Source of the DNA: Brucella grignonensis
GTDB lineage: Bacteria; Pseudomonadota; Alphaproteobacteria; Rhizobiales; Rhizobiaceae
DNA length: 64,000 bases
Assembly (NCBI RefSeq): GCF_002252505.1
Contig: NZ_NNRL01000162.1
Span: 1-64,000 of the forward strand
Direction: 5' to 3'
Every line of letters starts with the position of its first letter. The stretch's first letter is position 1. This document shows, in pieces, positions 60,637-64,000 of the stretch. The notes under the pieces were generated by a model. That model searched no databases and was not told where the DNA came from. It worked only from the letters and a program-made list of their open reading frames with translations. The translations under genes and the position numbers were made by a program.

Positions 60637-61250
60637 CCATGGCTAGACATATCCTCCGTTATGGTTCGGTTATTACACTGCTCATTGGGGCAAATTTGCC
60701 CGTTTTTGCACAGCAACCGCTTCCGCCTGCTCCAACGTCTGCACAGGCAGAAACGCCTGTAACCGCTGCTCAGCAGCTTGCGACTTCCACACCAGTCGGC
60801 AATCTCGATGAAATCCGTAAGTATTGCGGCAATATCGACGATCAGGCGGCGGATGCGCGTTTTGCACTCCAGACCAAGCAACTCAACGACCTCAAAGCCG
60901 ATGTGGAAGCTCGTATGCGTGCGCTGGAAGATAAGCGCAAGGAATATGAGATGTGGTTGAAACGTCGCGACGAGTTTGTCAGCAAGGCGCAGGATTCACT
61001 GGTTGATATCATTTCCAAGATGAAACCAGATGCAGCGGCCGCTCAGATGTCGCTTATCGGTGATGAAGCGGCAGCCGCTCTGATCCTTAAACTCAACCCG
61101 CGGGTTTCGAGTATCATTCTCAATGAAATGCCGCCTGAGAAAGCTGCCAAGCTTGCGCGGGTCATTGTTGGTTCGCAGCGCACAGCTGCAACACCTCAAT
61201 CCAACAGGGCTCAGAGCGCTCAGGCTGAAACTGGGAATACGGTGCGATGA
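60633..61250 (+). CDS. motE: Periplasmic motility protein MotE
   Basis: A 205-residue secreted protein. The signal peptide (about 4-26, cleavage after PVFA) precedes a Pro/Ala-rich stretch, a coiled coil (about 80-125, KQLNDLKADVEARMRALEDKRKEYEMW) and an MgtE_N-like helical domain (LVDIISKMKPDAAAAQMSLIGDEAAAALILKLNPRVSSIILNEMPPEKAAKLARVI). Order flgI-motE-flgH matches Sinorhizobium, where MotE is a periplasmic chaperone of the motility protein MotC. Start codon overlaps flgI's stop. Function in this organism is inferred from that synteny. Confidence 0.85.
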   Translation: MTMARHILRYGSVITLLIGANLPVFAQQPLPPAPTSAQAETPVTAAQQLATSTPVGNLDEIRKYCGNIDDQAADARFALQTKQLNDLKADVEARMRALEDKRKEYEMWLKRRDEFVSKAQDSLVDIISKMKPDAAAAQMSLIGDEAAAALILKLNPRVSSIILNEMPPEKAAKLARVIVGSQRTAATPQSNRAQSAQAETGNTVR

Positions 61251-61975
61251 CGAGAAGCATGAACAAAGCGATCCTTGCAACTGCGATGCTGGCTCTTCTG
61301 GCCGGCTGTGCCACGAAGCCCGAAGAAATCGGTCGTGCACCAGATCTGTCGCCTGTGGCCGCCAATCTCGGCATGAACAACAATCCGCAATATAGCGGTT
61401 ATCCCGTCCGTCCAAGCAAGGCATCCTATTCGCTTTGGGATCAGCGTTCGACGAACTTCTTCAAAGATCCGCGCGCTGCCGAACCGGGGGATGTTCTGAC
61501 GGTCATCATCTCGATCAATGATCGGGCCAATCTCGACAACAAGACGGATCGCGAGCGTGTGTCGAAAGGTCTTTACGGTGGCGGCGCATCGTTTGACACC
61601 AGCAGCCTTTCGGGCGCAGCTGCCGGTGGAAATATGGACGCGTCGGTCAACACGCGATCCGACAGCTCGTCCAAGGGCAAGGGCAAGATCGAGCGCAGCG
61701 AAGACATCCGTCTTCAGGTTGCAGCCATTGTCACGGACACCCTGCCGAACGGCAACATGATTATTCGCGGGTCGCAGGAAGTGCGCGTTAACAACGAACT
61801 GCGTGTGCTTAACGTTGTCGGTGTCGTGCGTCCGCGCGACATTTCAGGCAACAACACCATTTCCTACGACAAGATCGCCGAAGCACGCATTTCCTATGGC
61901 GGGCGTGGTCGCTTGAGCGAAATTCAGCAGCCACCCTATGGCCAGCAGATTCTCGATCAGATTTCTCCGTTCTGA
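61247..61975 (+). CDS. flgH: Flagellar L-ring protein FlgH
   Basis: A 242-residue outer-membrane lipoprotein forming the L ring. The lipobox LLAGC is at about 18-22 (ATAMLALLAGCATKP), so Cys22 is the lipidated residue. The family core SLWDQRSTNFFKDPRAAEPGDVLTVIISINDRANLDNKT, then LQVAAIVTDTLPNGNMIIRGSQEVRVNNELRVLNVVGVVRPRDIS and the C-terminal AEARISYGGRGRLSEIQQPPYGQQILDQISPF, is complete. Overlaps motE by 4 bp. Confidence 0.96.
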   Translation: MTRSMNKAILATAMLALLAGCATKPEEIGRAPDLSPVAANLGMNNNPQYSGYPVRPSKASYSLWDQRSTNFFKDPRAAEPGDVLTVIISINDRANLDNKTDRERVSKGLYGGGASFDTSSLSGAAAGGNMDASVNTRSDSSSKGKGKIERSEDIRLQVAAIVTDTLPNGNMIIRGSQEVRVNNELRVLNVVGVVRPRDISGNNTISYDKIAEARISYGGRGRLSEIQQPPYGQQILDQISPF

Positions 61976-61987
61976 AGTTGAGCAGGT

Positions 61988-62479
61988 ATGAGCGATACGG
62001 CAATCGATAAGGACGGCAAGGCAAAAGGCTCAATCGCGGGTCTATTGGGTGCTGTTGCAGTTCTGACCGCAATCGCTGGCGGTGGCGGATGGTATCTGGG
62101 GGGCGTTATTTCTGCCGATCAGCAAGCCGCTGTTAAATCAACGACAAAGGAAGATAAGCCAAAACAGGGTGATTTTGAATCGCGCTCAATTGGCACAATA
62201 ATCCCTTTGCAGCCGATTGTGACCAATCTTGGCATCCCGCAGACCACATGGGTCAGGCTTGAGGCGTCGCTTGTCGCAAAGCCGGGCCATGAAATTCCGG
62301 CTGCCGTTGCTGCAAGTGTTGGCGATGATTTCATGAGCTTCCTGCGCAGCGTCAATCTCATGCAGTTGCAGGGTGCTGCAGGGCTGGCATATTTGCGTGC
62401 CGATCTTGAGGAGAGGGCGCGCATGCGTTCGGAGGGCGCGGTCGACCGTGTTTTCATTTCGACGCTGGTAGTAGAATGA
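61988..62479 (+). CDS. fliL: Flagellar basal body-associated protein FliL
   Basis: A 163-residue single-pass inner-membrane protein that supports the stators. The cytoplasmic tail (1-17) leads to one membrane segment (about 18-40, IAGLLGAVAVLTAIAGGGGWYLG), then a periplasmic SPFH-like domain with PLQPIVTNLGIPQTTWVRLEASLV near 77 and VDRVFISTLVVE at the end. Overlaps fliP by 4 bp. Confidence 0.93.
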   Translation: MSDTAIDKDGKAKGSIAGLLGAVAVLTAIAGGGGWYLGGVISADQQAAVKSTTKEDKPKQGDFESRSIGTIIPLQPIVTNLGIPQTTWVRLEASLVAKPGHEIPAAVAASVGDDFMSFLRSVNLMQLQGAAGLAYLRADLEERARMRSEGAVDRVFISTLVVE

Positions 62480-63213
62480 AAAAGATTTTCGCCCTTGCAA
62501 GCCTGCTGACGCTGGCATTTATTTCTGCCGCTCATTCGCAGGCTTTGTCGCTGGATAACCTGTTGCCTGCGGGAAGCGGGGCTGCGAGCGGGCAGATCGT
62601 TCAGCTGTTCGGGCTTCTGACGGTACTGTCGGTGGCGCCTGGCTTGTTGATCATGGTCACAAGTTTTACGCGCTTCGCAATTGCGTTCTCGCTCTTGCGT
62701 TCGGGACTTGGGCTACAGACTGCTCCCGCTAGCATGGTTATGATTTCGCTGGCATTGTTCATGACATTCTATGTCATGGCGCCGGTTTTTGATCGCGCCT
62801 GGAACAATGGTGTGCAGCCCTTGATGCGCAACGAGATTACGCAAGAGGTGGCTTTCCGCGAAATCTCCAACCCGTTTCGTGAATTTATGATGCGCGAAGT
62901 GCGCGACAAGGATTTGCGTCTGTTTGAAGATCTCGCGGACCCGGCATTTCGTACGGGTGAAGATGGTATCGTCGATTTCCGCGTGCTGGTGCCAGCCTTC
63001 ATGATCTCGGAATTGCGTCGTGGCTTCGAAATCGGCTTTCTGATCGTTCTGCCGTTTCTGGTGATTGACCTTGTGGTTGCGACGCTGACCATGTCGATGG
63101 GCATGATGATGCTGCCGCCAACGGTAATATCCTTGCCGTTCAAGATATTGTTCTTTGTGCTGATCGATGGTTGGAACATCCTCGTGGGAAGCCTCATACG
63201 ATCATTCTCGTAA
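62476..63213 (+). CDS. fliP: Flagellar export gate protein FliP
   Basis: A 245-residue export-gate membrane protein with a cleavable-type N-terminal segment (1-21, ending SAAHSQA) and about four further membrane helices. Diagnostic stretches are LLTVLSVAPGLLIMVTSFTRFAIAFSLLRSGLGLQTAP near 50-87, DLRLFEDLADP (periplasmic loop) and LVPAFMISELRRGFEIGFLIVLPFLVIDLVVATLTMSMGMMMLPP near 172-216. Last gene of the long rightward operon; a weak hairpin (AGCATC/GATGCT, about 63275-63292) follows. Confidence 0.97.
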   Translation: MKKIFALASLLTLAFISAAHSQALSLDNLLPAGSGAASGQIVQLFGLLTVLSVAPGLLIMVTSFTRFAIAFSLLRSGLGLQTAPASMVMISLALFMTFYVMAPVFDRAWNNGVQPLMRNEITQEVAFREISNPFREFMMREVRDKDLRLFEDLADPAFRTGEDGIVDFRVLVPAFMISELRRGFEIGFLIVLPFLVIDLVVATLTMSMGMMMLPPTVISLPFKILFFVLIDGWNILVGSLIRSFS

Positions 63214-63481
63214 ATGATGCCTGGGGCAAAAAAGTGTTTCAGGCTTTCACGGTTGTGTTTCAAGAATTTGTTAAGCATCCCGACGAGATGCTATTCCCGC
63301 AAACAGTGGTTCATTAAAAACGTTCGCATTATATTAATATATTCTTAACAATTGGGTTATAGTGCTAACATTCATAGTGGGTCTCCACGCGTTTCGTGGA
63401 GACAGGCATGATGCCGCTCCCCTATGCCGGTAACATTCAATCCGGCCTGTCCCTCAGTTTATTTTCCCAAGGGGCAATATA
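63214..63481 (+). promoter_or_regulatory. Flagellin promoter and structured 5' leader
   Basis: After fliP comes an AT-rich tract (ATTATATTAATATATTCTTAAC, about 63330-63352) that may hold the promoter. The leader then has a perfect hairpin GTCTCCACG, loop CGTTT, CGTGGAGAC (63381-63403), and a CCGG-type repeat farther on (TGCCGG and TCCGGCC). AAGGGGC precedes the flagellin ATG. In Caulobacter and Brucella, FlbT acts on flagellin mRNA leaders, so this hairpin is a plausible target. Confidence 0.6.
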
Positions 63482-64000
63482 ATGGCTAGCATTCTTACCA
63501 ACTCTTCGGCTCTCACCGCTCTTCAGACTCTTTCCACGACCAACAAGTCGCTGGAAACCACGCAAAACCGTATTTCGACCGGCATGCGTATTGGTGAAGC
63601 TGCTGACAACGCATCGTATTGGTCGATTGCGACCTCGATGAAGTCCGACAACAAGGCCAATTCGGCTGTCCAGGACGCTCTCGGCCTCGGTGCCGGCAAG
63701 GTTGACACTGCATACACTGCAATCAACGACATCAAAGACCAGGTTGACAAGATGAAGGCGCTTCTGGTTAGCGCTCAGGGTGCCAGCCAGGAAGACCAGA
63801 AGAAGGTCGCAACTGAACTTAAGGCAATCCAGTCGCAGATCAAGTCGTCGGCAAGCAACGCGAACTACGCTGGTTCGAACCTGCTTGTAAACGATGCTGC
63901 TGCTACTTCGGACCTTAAAGTTGTTGCATCTTACAACCGTACCGGCACCACTGTAACAATCGACACTGTTGATGTTGCTGCCGCTGACGTACAGGTCTTC
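63482..64000 (+). CDS. fliC: Flagellin, 5' part (runs off the window)
   Basis: The first 173 residues of flagellin, the filament subunit exported through the flagellar system without a signal peptide. MASILTNSSALTALQTLSTTNKSLETTQNRISTGMRIGEAADNASYWSIATSMKSDN is the conserved D0/D1 start that also serves as the export signal and TLR5-region equivalent (alphaproteobacterial flagellins often evade TLR5). The conserved NANYAGSNLLVND near 127 ends the D1 helix, and the variable domain begins after it. The stop codon is outside the window. Its own promoter and leader lie in the 268-bp gap after fliP. Confidence 0.97.
   Translation, partial: MASILTNSSALTALQTLSTTNKSLETTQNRISTGMRIGEAADNASYWSIATSMKSDNKANSAVQDALGLGAGKVDTAYTAINDIKDQVDKMKALLVSAQGASQEDQKKVATELKAIQSQIKSSASNANYAGSNLLVNDAAATSDLKVVASYNRTGTTVTIDTVDVAAADVQVF

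Overview
The window looks like chromosome from an alphaproteobacterium of the Brucellaceae (a Brucella/Ochrobactrum relative). The evidence is the gene content: a VjbR-type LuxR regulator beside a rhizobial-order flagellar cluster (motA, a DUF1217 gene, flgF, fliI, flgB, flgC, fliE, flgG, flgA, flgI, motE, flgH, fliL, fliP, flagellin), a short PmtA phosphatidylethanolamine methyltransferase, an alphaproteobacterial RpoH promoter before dnaK, and many palindromic intergenic repeats of the rhizobial mosaic (RIME-like) kind. The species was not determined.

Layout. 1-11.36 kb holds housekeeping genes: aldo/keto reductase, LysR regulator, a Gfo/Idh/MocA oxidoreductase, dnaK-dnaJ, pmtA, an FMN reductase, pyrF, a DUF1330 protein, an SMP-30 lactonase and gshB. 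From 11,450 to 25,686 a foreign element of about 14.2 kb splits comM (the YifB/Mg-chelatase-like helicase gene) after codon 32. 25.7-36.5 kb holds the rest of comM, a DnaB-like ATPase and a surface-polysaccharide cluster (glycosyltransferases, a Wzy/WaaL-like membrane protein, two sugar-type oxidoreductases, a MOSC protein). 36.7-46.6 kb holds gnd, an ABC importer for an unidentified solute and an EmrAB-type efflux pair with its TetR regulator. 46.9-64 kb holds vjbR and the flagellar cluster, and the window ends inside a flagellin gene.

The element is the main discovery. It encodes a large serine recombinase 40 bp from its right end. Joining its two ends gives a symmetric attP with GGCTAATTAA arms around a TCGAT core. 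It also carries a tyrosine recombinase and, divergently, an 880-residue family B DNA polymerase with all the marks of the primer-independent group (piPolB). This makes it a pipolin-like element with two recombinases of different chemistry. Its cargo includes an 822-residue fusion of a PD-(D/E)XK nuclease (D67, E76-x-K78, Q91xxxY95) with a gamma-class N6-adenine methyltransferase. Next to it is a 739-residue ABC-type ATPase with an altered Walker A (Gly to Met) and an R-x3-E-x23-H triad reminiscent of PrrC/RloC anticodon nucleases. I read these two genes as a candidate anti-phage system. Other cargo is an Xre regulator, a TM2 membrane protein, two small envelope-type proteins and an AT-rich orphan with an HxH motif.

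The flagellar genes run in two divergent operons from about 53.1 kb: motA-fliM-orf-fliN-fliG-flhB leftward, and DUF1217-flgF-fliI-orf-flgBC-fliE-flgG-flgA-flgI-motE-flgH-fliL-fliP rightward. Flagellin is a separate unit with a structured leader. VjbR, known in Brucella to control virulence and flagellar genes, sits at the edge of the cluster with no AHL synthase gene in view. Function assignments rest on motifs, length and context read from the sequence and remembered family knowledge; no database search was run.
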